Positions 10,643-19,571 of a stretch of 64,000 nucleotides of DNA are shown here, piece after piece; positions within the stretch are counted from its first letter, which is position 1; every line of letters begins with the position of its first letter. The position numbers and the translations under genes are program-made. Source of the stretch: Polyangia bacterium (GTDB lineage Bacteria > Myxococcota_A > Polyangia > Nannocystales > Nannocystaceae); contig JAUIKS010000019.1 of the NCBI GenBank assembly GCA_030430565.1, positions 1 through 64,000 on the forward strand, written 5' to 3'. The notes below the pieces were generated by a model. The model saw only the letters and a list, made by a program, of their open reading frames with translations, was not told the DNA's origin and did no database searches.

Positions 10643-12457
10643 ATGGTTCAGCGAATACTCTCGCCTCGGAGCATGCTCGCCTCGCACGTCGATGTCGTTG
10701 TGGTCGGCGGTGGCCCCTCAGGCTGCACGCTAGCCGCGCTGTTGCGCAAATACCGACCCGAGACCTCCGTGCTCGTGCTCGAGCGCGAGCGCTACCCGCG
10801 GCACCGCGTCGGCGAGTCGCTGCTCGTCGACGTCAACCGGATCCTGCTCGACATGGGCGCGCTCCAGCAGGTCGAGGCCGCCGGCTTCTCGCGCAAGTAC
10901 GGCGCGACGTTCTTGTGGGGCGCCGGCCGCGAGCCGTTTCACTTCCTGTGGAAGGAAGGCTCGAGCATCATCAACAACCCCGAGGGCTATCAGCTCGAGT
11001 ACACCTGGCACGTCGACCGCGGCGAGTACGACCAGATCCTCGCTGACTGCGCGCGTCGCCGCGGCGCCGAGGTCCGCGAGGGCGCCGAGGTCACCGGCCT
11101 CGTGTGGTCTGAGACCGACCCGGCGCGCGTCTGCGGCGTGACCGTGCGCGACGCGGACGGGCGGGAGACCCGGGTGAGCGCGCGCTACGTGATCGACTGC
11201 GCCGGCGACAAGGGCCCGGCGCACCGCCAGCTCGCGAACCGTCAGCTCGACGAGGATCTGCGCAACGTCGCGATCTACGGCTACCTGCGCGGCGTGAAGT
11301 CGGTCGAGCCGCTCAACGGCACCGACGAGAAGCGCACGCTGATCCTCACGCACCCGCAGGGCTGGGTGTGGCTCATCCCGCTGAAGGGCGGCGTGACGAG
11401 CGTCGGCTACGTCACCGCCGCCGCGCATTACCGCGACGACCTCGCGAGCGGCGCGCCCAAGGACAAGCGCGCGTACTTCGAGTCGATCCTGCGCGGGCTC
11501 ACAGAGCACGAGCAGCTGTTCGAAGGCGCGGAGCTGGTCGACTACCGCGGCGACGGCAAGCTGGTGCACGCGGTCCAAGAGTACAGTTACCAGTGCGAGC
11601 GCATCTGGGGCCCCGGGTGGGCGACCTGCGGCAACGCGGCGGGCTTCGTCGACGCGATCCTCAGCATCGGCGTGTTCATGGCCCAGACCCACGCGCAGTT
11701 CTTGGCCTGCGCGCTGCGCAGCGTGCTCGACGGCGACGTGGACGAGGAGCGCGCGCTGTCGTGCTACGCGACCACGGTGCGCGACAACCTCTCGGCGTTT
11801 CGTGCCGTCGCCCACATGTTCTACGCCTTCAACTGCTCGATGAGCGAGTGGTGGCGCGAGTGCTCGCAGCAGCTGCGCAAGAGCACGCTCGTGCCGCAGA
11901 CCGGCGACAAGCAGGCCTTCCTCGCGTTCTTTACCGGCTTCTCGGCGCGCAGCGCCATCTACGAGGAGGCCGTGAACGCCTTCGGCGGCAGCTTCTTGCT
12001 CGACATCAGCGAGCAGCTGTTCGGCGACGAGGAGCTGTTCACGAGCGGCGAGCTGCACGAAGAGTCACGTCGCGCGCGCGGCCTGATCAAGCGCGACCCG
12101 ATCCTGCGCTTCGTCGGCGACGTGCAGACGCGCGAGTTCTTGCTGCCCGACCTTCGCCGCGGCGCGCTCGCCCCCGTGACGCGGATCGACATCACGCCGC
12201 CCCAGCGCGACACCGACGACGGCGCCGACGTCGGGCGCCGCGTCTACCTGCCCGCCCAGTTCGCGCGCGTGCCCGCGCTGCTCGACGGGCGCCGCCGGAT
12301 CAGCGACATCGCCCGCAAGCTCGTCGCCGACGGCGCGCCGGTGCCCCTGCGGACGTGCATGCAGGATGTCATGAAGCTGGCGTACCGCCTCGCGTGCATG
12401 GGCGCGGTCACGGAGGCCACGGCGAGCGCGCCGACACGGTCCTCGCGCTCGAGCTGA
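10643..12457 (+). CDS. Flavin-dependent halogenase-like FAD oxidoreductase (tryptophan halogenase superfamily)
   Basis: 604 aa from this ATG; the ATG at 10673 (11 residues in) is an alternative, and both have only weak ribosome sites. The Rossmann FAD motif GGGPSG is at residues 22-27. The halogenase signature WxWxIP is met exactly by WVWLIP at residues 241-246. RVGESLL and KYGATFLWG resemble the phenol/pyrrole-type halogenase branch. Residues about 510-590 (LDGRRRISDIARKLVA) look like a PqqD-type winged-helix tail not usual in tryptophan halogenases. Substrate may be a carrier-bound or free aromatic. Many family members are oxidoreductases that do not halogenate, so the reaction is unproven. 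Confidence 0.8.
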   Translation: MVQRILSPRSMLASHVDVVVVGGGPSGCTLAALLRKYRPETSVLVLERERYPRHRVGESLLVDVNRILLDMGALQQVEAAGFSRKYGATFLWGAGREPFHFLWKEGSSIINNPEGYQLEYTWHVDRGEYDQILADCARRRGAEVREGAEVTGLVWSETDPARVCGVTVRDADGRETRVSARYVIDCAGDKGPAHRQLANRQLDEDLRNVAIYGYLRGVKSVEPLNGTDEKRTLILTHPQGWVWLIPLKGGVTSVGYVTAAAHYRDDLASGAPKDKRAYFESILRGLTEHEQLFEGAELVDYRGDGKLVHAVQEYSYQCERIWGPGWATCGNAAGFVDAILSIGVFMAQTHAQFLACALRSVLDGDVDEERALSCYATTVRDNLSAFRAVAHMFYAFNCSMSEWWRECSQQLRKSTLVPQTGDKQAFLAFFTGFSARSAIYEEAVNAFGGSFLLDISEQLFGDEELFTSGELHEESRRARGLIKRDPILRFVGDVQTREFLLPDLRRGALAPVTRIDITPPQRDTDDGADVGRRVYLPAQFARVPALLDGRRRISDIARKLVADGAPVPLRTCMQDVMKLAYRLACMGAVTEATASAPTRSSRSS

Positions 12458-12461
12458 CGCG

Positions 12462-13067
12462 TCAGCCCGGCCCCGGCTCCGTCTCCTCCTTGAGCGTGTG
12501 GTGGAAGTGCCCCGACAGCTCGACCGTCTTCGCGCCCGTGGCCGTGAAGTCGAAGGTCCCGCACAGCGAGTCGCCGACGTTCACCGGCGCCGCGATGACC
12601 TCGACGACGCCGGCGACGGGACCCGAGACCGTGATCGTCGGCGGTCGCGCCTCGTTCGCGGCCGGGTACTCGCGGTAGTCGAGGCCGACGACCGCCGCGG
12701 CGTCGAGCGTGCCCAGCGAGAGCCCGCTGAGCGTGATCGTCGCTTGGTTCTCGATCCCGATCGAGAAGCCGTCCACCGCCTCGTGGTAGCTGCCCCCGAC
12801 GCTCGTCTCGGTCGGGCTCGCGGTCTCCCAGACCATGGCGTAGTCCGGGATCGGGAAGCTCTCTCCGTCGACCGTCAGCGTCAGGGAGTGCCCCTGCGGT
12901 CCGCAGTCCGCGGGCGTCCCCGTCCCGCCCTCGCTGCCGCCCTCGCTGCCGCCCTCGCTCATCGACGAGGTTTCGCTCTCGCTCCCGCCGCTCTCTGTAT
13001 CCGGAGACATGCTGTCGCCGCAGCTCACCACCGCGAGCAAGGCGAGACCCACCATCAAACGCCGCAT
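12462..13067 (-). CDS. Lipoprotein of unknown function
   Basis: 201 aa from the ATG at 13067. The signal sequence MRRLMVGLALLAVVSCGDS has its lipobox Cys at residue 16, followed by a Ser/Glu/Gly linker. The remainder (about 60-195) is an all-beta-looking domain with two further cysteines, without recognised motifs. The upstream in-frame extension has no signal, and a TACCCT -10 box lies 7 nt before this ATG, which fixes the start. It is convergent with the halogenase-like gene. Confidence 0.75.
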   Translation of the reverse strand: MRRLMVGLALLAVVSCGDSMSPDTESGGSESETSSMSEGGSEGGSEGGTGTPADCGPQGHSLTLTVDGESFPIPDYAMVWETASPTETSVGGSYHEAVDGFSIGIENQATITLSGLSLGTLDAAAVVGLDYREYPAANEARPPTITVSGPVAGVVEVIAAPVNVGDSLCGTFDFTATGAKTVELSGHFHHTLKEETEPGPG

Positions 13068-13074
13068 ACGCGCC

Positions 13075-13080
13075 AGGGTA
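13075..13080 (-). promoter_or_regulatory. -10 box TACCCT, leaderless-type spacing
   Basis: Seven nucleotides separate it from the lipoprotein ATG at 13067. It decides that start over the longer frame. Confidence 0.5.
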
Positions 13081-13201
13081 GCAGCTCCGCCTCGCGTCGA
13101 CGCGGACCCCACGAGGCGTCGAGCAATCCCGCGCGCGTCGACGGACGAGCGCTCGCTCCCCGAGCCGGCCGAGAATTCCGGGCAGGCCGCCGCGGTCCTG
13201 C

Positions 13202-13207
13202 TACTGT
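13202..13207 (+). promoter_or_regulatory. -10 box TACTGT, leaderless-type spacing
   Basis: Six nucleotides before the ATG of the FAD oxidase at 13214, with no Shine-Dalgarno between. Confidence 0.5.
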
Positions 13208-13213
13208 CGGGCG

Positions 13214-14602
13214 ATGAGCGAGATCGTCACGGCGCTCGCGGAGCTGCTGCCCGAAGGACGCGTGACGGCCGGCGACGCGACGTCGCCGGAGGAGCGCGAG
13301 GATGTCTGCCGCGCGCCGCTCGGGACCCCGCGCGCGTGGGTCCGCCCGCGCAGCACCGCGGAGGTCGTCCGCGTCATCGACTTCGCCCGGGCGCGACGCG
13401 TCCCGGTCGTCGCCGCCGGCCTCCGCACGGCCTACTGGCGACCGCTGCGCTTCGCCGACGCGCTCGTCCTCGACACCCGCTCGCTGACGACGCTCGACGC
13501 CCCCGAGCTCGACGCGCGCACGATCTGGTGCGACGCCGGCGTCTCGGTGCGCGAGGTCGACGACGCGCTGCGGGCCCGCGGCTTGACGCTGCCCGCCCAC
13601 CCCGACGCCTACGGCGACACGCCGATCGCCGCGATGGTCGCCACCGGCTTCACCTCCGGGGTCGGGATGGGCACCCACGACGCCAACGCGCTCGTCGCCG
13701 GCCTCGAGCTCGTGCTCGGGACCGGCGCGGTGGTGCGGACCGGCGCGTCGACGAGCCTGTCCGCGAGCCCCTTCCTCCGCACCGGCCTGCCCGATCCGAC
13801 AGGCTTGCTGTTGGCCTCCGAGGGGGCGCTCGGCGTGATCACGCGGGTGGCCGTGCGGGCCCGCCGTCGCGCCCACCGCTGTCGCCTGGCGACCACGCTC
13901 CCGCCCGCGCGCGAGGGCCTCGAGCGCGCCCTGCAGCTCGCGAGGTCGCTGCGCGTTGAGGGCCTGTACGAGACCTTCCGGGCGATCGACCCCGGCGACC
14001 CCGCGCGCGCGCAGCCGGTCGAGCTCGACGTCATCGTCCGCAGCCCGATCTCACGGGCCGAGCTCGTGAGCCGCGTCCAAGGGGTCACGGCGCTGCTCAC
14101 CAGAGCCAGCGGCGCGCGCGTCCACCAACAATTCGAAGCGCCCGACCAGGCCACGATCCCGCGGTTTTGGGGGGCCGCCGGCGAGGCCTGGACGCGCACG
14201 CGCGCCGGTCGGCTGAGCGCGGTCGACATCAACCTCAGCTACCGCGCCACGCCGCGCGCCCTCGAGATCAGCGACGCGCTGCGAGCCGAGGCCGCCGCCG
14301 CGCCCTGCCTCAACCTCCGCCGCGCGCTCTACTTCGCGCCGGGCTACGTCAACCTCGGTCTGCACTTCTCGCTCGACGCCGCGGCCACCAGCGACGCCGA
14401 CGCGCGCGCGCTCATCGAGCGAGGCGCGAGCGCCCTCGCCGAGCTGCCGATCCTCCCGTACCGCTTCGGCCGCGTGTGGGGGGCCGCGCTGGGCCCACGG
14501 CTCGACCCGGGCTACCGCGCGCTGATGCTGGCGCTCAAGCGCAGCGTCGACCCGGCGAACATCCTCAACCCTGGCGTCTCGATCTTCGGGCTCGACGCAT
14601 GA
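13214..14602 (+). CDS. FAD-linked oxidase of the VAO/GlcD family
   Basis: 462 aa. Residues about 35-210 form the FAD-binding-4 domain: RAWVRPRSTAEVVRVIDFA, then the pyrophosphate-binding stretch TPIAAMVATGFTSGVGMGTH, then LASEGALGVITRVAVRARR. The C-terminal half is a substrate-binding cap ending in PANILNPGVSIFGLDA, the usual close of GlcD/vanillyl-alcohol-oxidase relatives. It catalyses oxidation or dehydrogenation of a small molecule, identity unknown. Its stop overlaps the start of the prenyltransferase-like gene (ATGA), so the two are coupled and probably act on one product. No signal peptide; cytoplasmic. Confidence 0.85.
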   Translation: MSEIVTALAELLPEGRVTAGDATSPEEREDVCRAPLGTPRAWVRPRSTAEVVRVIDFARARRVPVVAAGLRTAYWRPLRFADALVLDTRSLTTLDAPELDARTIWCDAGVSVREVDDALRARGLTLPAHPDAYGDTPIAAMVATGFTSGVGMGTHDANALVAGLELVLGTGAVVRTGASTSLSASPFLRTGLPDPTGLLLASEGALGVITRVAVRARRRAHRCRLATTLPPAREGLERALQLARSLRVEGLYETFRAIDPGDPARAQPVELDVIVRSPISRAELVSRVQGVTALLTRASGARVHQQFEAPDQATIPRFWGAAGEAWTRTRAGRLSAVDINLSYRATPRALEISDALRAEAAAAPCLNLRRALYFAPGYVNLGLHFSLDAAATSDADARALIERGASALAELPILPYRFGRVWGAALGPRLDPGYRALMLALKRSVDPANILNPGVSIFGLDA

Positions 14603-15501
14603 ACGACCGCAGCCCGCTCCTGCGCGCGCTCTCGACGATCGCGACGCCGCCGCCCAGCGTCGCGCGCTTCGATCATCGCGCGTTCCGGGGCGCGATCGCT
14701 CAGCGCGACGAGACCAGCCCGCGCGCCCTCGACCTCGTCCCCGACTTCTTCGAAACCTCGCCGCACGTCGACCGCGACGTGTTCGCGCCGTGGCGGCTCA
14801 CCTACTACTTCGACCTCGCCGCGCGACCGCGGGCCCAGGTCATCGCCGCCGTCCACCGCCGGCTGCTCGCGCTCGCCGAGGGCTTCGCGTGCCCGCTCCC
14901 CGACGGCCTGCGCGCCTGGCTCAGCGCCCCCGCGTGGACCGACGAGTCCATGCTTCAGGTCGTGCTCGGGCTCGACGCACGACATGACCCAAAAGACACC
15001 AGGCTGAAGTACTACGTGATCCTCAAGGGCGACGCGAGCCGCCTCGTCGCCGGCCTGTGCGAGGCGCTCGCCGTCACGCCGCCCGCCCGCGCGAAGCTCT
15101 CCCAAACCCACATCGTCGGCCTCGACCTGACGCGGGCGGGCCTGCGCGACGTCAAGCTCTACTACGCGCTGAACCCCGACAAGGCCGCGCGGACGCTGCG
15201 AGACCCGCGCCCCCACGCGCGCCTGCTCCGGGGCTGCCGCACCGTCGTCTACCAGCACAGCCTGATCGTCGAGCACAAGCGGAGCATGCACTTCCACGCC
15301 CGCGCCCCGGAGGTCCTCCTGCGCGAGCTCGCGGGCCTGCGACGCGCGGCCCCGTGGAGCCAGCAGCTCGTCACCCACCTCACCGCGCTGAACGGCCCCG
15401 GGCGACCGCCGCTGCGCCCGTGGATCCTCGCGCACCCCTGGCGCGACGGCGCCCTCGACCGCAGCCGCGCGAGCCTCTACCTGCACTTGTCGCCGCCGTA
15501 A
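14599..15501 (+). CDS. LynF/PagF-like ABBA-fold aromatic prenyltransferase candidate
   Basis: 300 aa, the same length as cyanobactin prenyltransferases such as PagF. From memory of that family, the order and spacing of strands correspond: GLDARHDPKDTRLKYYVIL, then HIVGLDLTRAGLRDVKLYY, then a C-terminal SRASLYLHLSP. The RxKxY-type strands with basic residues alternate as in ABBA prenyltransferases, where they bind the isoprenoid diphosphate. An N-terminal WRLTYYFDLAARP matches the first conserved strand. Coupling to an FAD oxidase suggests a tailoring pair for a prenylated aromatic or peptide; no precursor peptide was found nearby. An unrelated fold remains possible without a profile search. 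Confidence 0.6.
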   Translation: MNDRSPLLRALSTIATPPPSVARFDHRAFRGAIAQRDETSPRALDLVPDFFETSPHVDRDVFAPWRLTYYFDLAARPRAQVIAAVHRRLLALAEGFACPLPDGLRAWLSAPAWTDESMLQVVLGLDARHDPKDTRLKYYVILKGDASRLVAGLCEALAVTPPARAKLSQTHIVGLDLTRAGLRDVKLYYALNPDKAARTLRDPRPHARLLRGCRTVVYQHSLIVEHKRSMHFHARAPEVLLRELAGLRRAAPWSQQLVTHLTALNGPGRPPLRPWILAHPWRDGALDRSRASLYLHLSPP

Positions 15502-15550
15502 TCAGTCGTTCGGCCCTCGTGCTCGCAATGCTCCACACGGAGTGCGAGGA

Positions 15551-16735
15551 CTACGAGCCCGAGCCCGAAGGACGCCAGCCCGCGACCTCCGGAGGAAGCT
15601 CGCTCAGCCACACCGAGACGCCGCGCTCCCCGAGCGCGTCCTTCAGCTCGAGGGCCGCGTCACGCTGCCACGCCTCGTCGCGGCAGTGGGCGTAGGCCGC
15701 GTCGGCGAAGTCCTCCTCCGCCCCCTGCTCGCCGCGCAGCACCCCGATGCTGACCGACTCGACCACCTCCGCCAGCGCGTCCGCCAGCGCCGTGATGTCG
15801 CCCGGCAGCATCGGCTGCACGATCACGCAGCGCTTCACGCCCGCGCTTTTAAACCGCCGCAGCATCTCCAAGCGCTCGGGGATGCTCGCCGCCCGCGGCT
15901 CGAAGTGTTTTCGGACCTCGTCGTCGATCGTCGGGATCGAGGCGCCCACCCAGATCCGCGGCGTCTCGCGGATCAGCTCGAAGTCGCGGAGGATCAGCGA
16001 CGAGCGCGTCATCACCATGGAGGGCGGCGGGTCGTCGGCGTCGCGCAGCACCTCGATGCACCGCCTCGTCACCTGCGCGCGCTGCTCGACCGCCTGGTAC
16101 GGGTCGCTGACGATCGGGCAGAACTTGATCGGCCGGCGCGGGAGGGTGCGCAGCGCCTCCGCCAGGACCTCGGCGGCGTTGACCCGCACGTCGACGTACG
16201 ACCCCCAGCGCAGCGTGGGCTGGTGCAGCAGGCTGCGGATCGGGTTCAGGCGCGACTGCGCGTAGCAGAACCGGCACCCGATCAAGCAGCCGACGTAGGG
16301 GCTCAGGGTGTAGAAGCGGGCGTCGGGCGTGCCCGCGAGCTCGAGGATCCGCGACACTCGGATCTCGCGGATCCGCGTGGTCCCCTCGAGCTCGACGCGG
16401 GCGTCGACGTCGCGGGCGAGGCGAGCGAGCACGCGGTCCTCGTGGCCCGCGATCACGCGAGCGGCCGTCTGACACACGCGCAGCCCGAGCTGCTGTTCGA
16501 CGCGCTCGGCGCCGCCCGTGCGGTACGCGAGCCCGAGCCTGTTGGTCCGCACCGCGTACTTCAGCGCGTCCTCGATCGGGTTGACCTCGACGTGGACCTC
16601 GACCTCGTCCTCGACGAGGAAGGTCAGCCGCAGCCCCAGCTCCGTCGAGCTGCGCGAGAACCGGAGGCCAGGCTCGAGCTCTTCGCCCGGCCGGGTCGGC
16701 AGCATGAGCGCGTCTAGATAGTCTCGGAGATCCAC
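15551..16735 (-). CDS. Radical SAM protein, SplB/COG1533-like
   Basis: 394 aa. The [4Fe-4S] motif CX3CX2C is C150-LIG-C154-RF-C157, in YVGCLIGCRFCYAQSRLNP, typical of the spore-photoproduct-lyase-like radical SAM group. Residues about 150-330 carry the TIM-barrel features: KFCPIVSDPYQAVEQ, MVMTRSSLILRD, and VGASIPTIDDEVRKHFEPRA. An N-terminal ~140-residue domain is acidic and unassigned. The start is a GTG preceded by GGGGGAAG. It is convergent with the prenyltransferase pair, 49 bp apart, so co-regulation is not implied. The reaction is unknown; most relatives are annotated only as radical SAM. Confidence 0.8.
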   Translation of the reverse strand: MDLRDYLDALMLPTRPGEELEPGLRFSRSSTELGLRLTFLVEDEVEVHVEVNPIEDALKYAVRTNRLGLAYRTGGAERVEQQLGLRVCQTAARVIAGHEDRVLARLARDVDARVELEGTTRIREIRVSRILELAGTPDARFYTLSPYVGCLIGCRFCYAQSRLNPIRSLLHQPTLRWGSYVDVRVNAAEVLAEALRTLPRRPIKFCPIVSDPYQAVEQRAQVTRRCIEVLRDADDPPPSMVMTRSSLILRDFELIRETPRIWVGASIPTIDDEVRKHFEPRAASIPERLEMLRRFKSAGVKRCVIVQPMLPGDITALADALAEVVESVSIGVLRGEQGAEEDFADAAYAHCRDEAWQRDAALELKDALGERGVSVWLSELPPEVAGWRPSGSGS

Positions 16736-16761
16736 GTCTTCCCCCTGGTCATCGAGACAGC

Positions 16762-17283
16762 TTACTCGGGCTCGCTGGCCTCGACGCGGCGCTGCAGCTC
16801 GCCCAGCGCGGCCGTCACCGCCGTCATCGCGTCCCCGCGCGGGTCGTCCACGCCGTTGTAGAACAGGTCGTGCTCGCGCGTGCTGATCGGGGCGTTGTAG
16901 GGCCGAGAGCCCTTGGGCGCGACCACGGCGGTGAAGCCGGCCTCGCCCCGCTGCAGCGAGAGCTCGATCGAGCCGTCGACCAGCGGCCCAGCCGCCGCCG
17001 TGACGCGCCAGCCCGCGAGCTCATCGTCGATCGAGAGCCCCCCGAGCAGCGCGCGGGCCTCCGCCGTGTAGGGGCGGGGCTCGGGCGCCGGCGCCGCCTC
17101 GATCCCGGCGTCGGCGTCGGCCTCGCCGACGCCCGCGGGCGCGAGCGCGTCCGCGGGGGGGCTCGGGAGCGCCGGGAGACGATCGATGGCGAGGGTTGCG
17201 AGCGCCAGCGCGGCGATCGTCAGCGGCGCGAGGAGACGGCGCCAGCCCGCGACCTCCGGCTCGAGCTCGAGCGCGGCGCTCAT
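16762..17283 (-). CDS. Small membrane-anchored protein of unknown function
   Basis: 173 aa. A single hydrophobic segment at about residues 18-33 (LLAPLTIAALALATLAI) follows a short cytoplasmic N-terminus. An Ala/Pro linker to about residue 75 and a C-terminal domain of about 90 residues come next. No motif is recognised. It ends 26 bp before the start of the radical SAM gene on the same strand, so the two may be co-transcribed. Confidence 0.6.
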   Translation of the reverse strand: MSAALELEPEVAGWRRLLAPLTIAALALATLAIDRLPALPSPPADALAPAGVGEADADAGIEAAPAPEPRPYTAEARALLGGLSIDDELAGWRVTAAAGPLVDGSIELSLQRGEAGFTAVVAPKGSRPYNAPISTREHDLFYNGVDDPRGDAMTAVTAALGELQRRVEASEPE

Positions 17284-17457
17284 CGCTGCTCGCCAGACCT
17301 TTCGGTCAGCTGATGCCGATCGTCACTCGGGGCGTCGTGGACGGCCTTGAGACCCTGTACGTCGTCGAACATCCGGGGCAACGCGTCACGGTAACACGGA
17401 TAGCGGGGCCCGTGACGCCGCGTCGGCCCTCGCGCCGGGGGGGAGCGCGGGCGATTG

Positions 17458-17463
17458 TATGAT
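17458..17463 (+). promoter_or_regulatory. -10 box TATGAT, leaderless-type spacing
   Basis: Seven nucleotides before the ATG at 17471. It overlaps an upstream in-frame ATG at 17459, which therefore cannot be the start of this transcript. Confidence 0.55.
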
Positions 17464-17470
17464 CGCCGAC

Positions 17471-19237
17471 ATGGTCACGCCCCGCTCGCAACGACCCCTC
17501 CGGCGCTCGCTCGCAGCGCTCGCGCTCCTGCTGCCGACGCTCGCCAGCTGCGGCGACGACGAGACGAGCAGCTCTGATGGCGGCGCGAGCGACGCGAGCG
17601 CGACGGGGACGACCGCCGGCACGGGCGCGAGCGCGACGAGCTCGAGCGCGGGCACGGCTCAGACCGGCACCGGCACCGGCGCCGGCGCGACGACGAGCAC
17701 GGGCGCGAGCACGGGCGCGCTGAGCATGACCGACAGCGACTCGCTCGATCCCAAGTTTGATGTCGGCCAAGACAGCGACTCCGGGGAGACCGAGGATCCG
17801 CCGGCGCCCTCGTGCAAGGTCGTCGACGAGATGGACGGGGTCCCGCCGTGCGAGGAGACCGCGCCGCCCGACAGCTTCGAACCGAGCGTGCAGTGGAGCT
17901 ACACGCCCGAGGGCGCCGAGATCAACTCGGCCGTGACACCCTTGGTCGCCAACCTGACCGACGACAACGACGACGGCGAGGTCGACCTCTGCGACACCCC
18001 CGACATCGTCGTGGTGGTCTACGCCGACGGCGGCGAGGTCGACGCCTCGGGCTCGATCCACGTGCTCGACGGCGAGACCGGCGCGCTGCACTACGTCGCC
18101 GCGGTCCCGGTCGTCCGCAGCGTGACGCCGGCGATCGGCGACATCGACAACGACGGCGAGCCCGAGATCGTCACGGTGCGCAAGGTCCCGGGCCAGCTCA
18201 ACACGGGGCCGCTCGTAGCGATCCACGGGCGCGACGGCAGCGTCGAGTGGGAGGGGAGCGACAGCTGGTACATGCAGTACGGCGGCGCGCTCGGCCTCGC
18301 GGATCTCGACGCCGACGGCGACGTCGAGGTCTACGCGGGCACGAGCGTCGCCGACCACACGGGGACGATGCTGTGGACCGGCCCCGACCAGGGCGCCTAC
18401 GCGGCCAGCACGGCCGCCGACCTCGACGGCGACGGCGACCTCGAGATCATCGAGGCCAACGTCGCGCTGCACCACGACGGCGCGAGCTACTACCTCAACA
18501 ACCAGCTCGAGAACAAGGGCTACGCGCAGGTCGCCGATCTCGACGACGACCCGGACCCCGAGGTCCTGATCACCGCGCCGCAGGGCCTCTCGCTGCTCGA
18601 GCACGACGGGACCGCGAAGTACGTCAACCTGCGCCCGACGGGCGTGCCGGCCGGCGGCAACAACTGGCGGCGCCCGGCGACCGTGCACGACTTCGACGGC
18701 GACGGCCTGGCCGAGTACGCCATGAGCTCGCAGCAGTTCTACACGGTCTACGAGGGCGACGCCGCGATCGTCTGGTCGTCGCCGGTCGCCGACGGCAGCG
18801 GGACCGCGGCCGGGACCGCCTTCGACTTCATCGGCGACGGCCTCGCGGAGGCGATGTACGCCGACGAGCAGAGCATGTTCATCTTCGACGACCAGGGCGC
18901 GACGCTGCTGATGACGCCGCGCAAGAGCTGGACCGGGATCGAGTACCCGGTGGTCGCGGATGTCGACAACGACGGCTCCGCCGAGATCGTCGTGGTCTCC
19001 AACGACGCCTGGAGCGGGACGCTCGACGCGCCGACGGTGCAGGTGATCCGCGACGTCGAGGACCGCTGGGTGCCGACCCGCCGGATCTTCAATCAGCACA
19101 CGTATCACATCACGAACGTGCGCGAGGACGGGACCATCCCGCAGCACGAGGCGCCGCACTGGGAGTCCTTCAACACCTTCCGCACCAACGTCCAGGTCGA
19201 GGGTGGCATGGCCTGTAAGCCAGAGCCGCCCGGCTAG
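17471..19237 (+). CDS. FG-GAP/VCBS-repeat lipoprotein
   Basis: 588 aa. The signal peptide ends in LLPTLASCGDD (lipobox Cys about residue 27), followed by a Ser/Thr/Gly/Ala stalk to about residue 85. Residues about 140-560 contain repeated calcium-binding loops of the VCBS/FG-GAP type: NDGEPEIVTV, DADGDVEVYAG, DGDGDLEIIEAN, DNDGSAEIVVV, which build a seven-bladed integrin-like propeller. A lipid-anchored surface protein; ligand unknown. The start is fixed by TATGAT 7 nt upstream. Confidence 0.85.
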   Translation: MVTPRSQRPLRRSLAALALLLPTLASCGDDETSSSDGGASDASATGTTAGTGASATSSSAGTAQTGTGTGAGATTSTGASTGALSMTDSDSLDPKFDVGQDSDSGETEDPPAPSCKVVDEMDGVPPCEETAPPDSFEPSVQWSYTPEGAEINSAVTPLVANLTDDNDDGEVDLCDTPDIVVVVYADGGEVDASGSIHVLDGETGALHYVAAVPVVRSVTPAIGDIDNDGEPEIVTVRKVPGQLNTGPLVAIHGRDGSVEWEGSDSWYMQYGGALGLADLDADGDVEVYAGTSVADHTGTMLWTGPDQGAYAASTAADLDGDGDLEIIEANVALHHDGASYYLNNQLENKGYAQVADLDDDPDPEVLITAPQGLSLLEHDGTAKYVNLRPTGVPAGGNNWRRPATVHDFDGDGLAEYAMSSQQFYTVYEGDAAIVWSSPVADGSGTAAGTAFDFIGDGLAEAMYADEQSMFIFDDQGATLLMTPRKSWTGIEYPVVADVDNDGSAEIVVVSNDAWSGTLDAPTVQVIRDVEDRWVPTRRIFNQHTYHITNVREDGTIPQHEAPHWESFNTFRTNVQVEGGMACKPEPPG

Positions 19238-19571
19238 TCGCAAGGGACATGTCGACATAGACACTCTTTGTCGAGCGCGCGCGGGCTGAGGGCTTCGAGG
19301 TCCTGCCGGCGTCGCGGCGCGGCCGAGCTTCACGAGCAGGACCGCGCGGCCGAGCGGTCTGAACGTCATGTTCGATTCAGCCCGGGAGCGTGACGCGACG
19401 ATCGCTATCCCTATCGCTATCGTCACGTCAGCTGGGATTTCTCCGCGCTCGCGGTGGATTTTTCCCGTCAGCAGCCTCCTGCCCTGCTCCTCGCCGCAGC
19501 CGCGCTGACGAATCGACGGCGCGCGTGCGCTGCCTCATCGAGCTCCTCGCGCGCGGAGGATAACGGGGTGT
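19238..19571. other. Intergenic region upstream of the paired unknown genes
   Basis: Contains an ACATGTC...GACA element shortly after the lipoprotein stop, and no credible ORF. A GGAGG about 14 nt before the ATG at 19572 is the likely ribosome-binding site of the next gene. Confidence 0.5.
19247..19268. repeat. ACATGTC...AGACACTC element
   Basis: Sits 9 bp after the lipoprotein stop codon. It shares ACATGTC, then ATAGACACTC, then TT with the element at 52196-52218, which overlaps another gene's stop codon. Confidence 0.45.

Noticed and set aside
17306..19426. 706-codon minus-strand open frame
   Set aside because: Antisense shadow of the FG-GAP lipoprotein: Arg/Val/Asp repeats arise from reading the reverse of calcium-loop codons.
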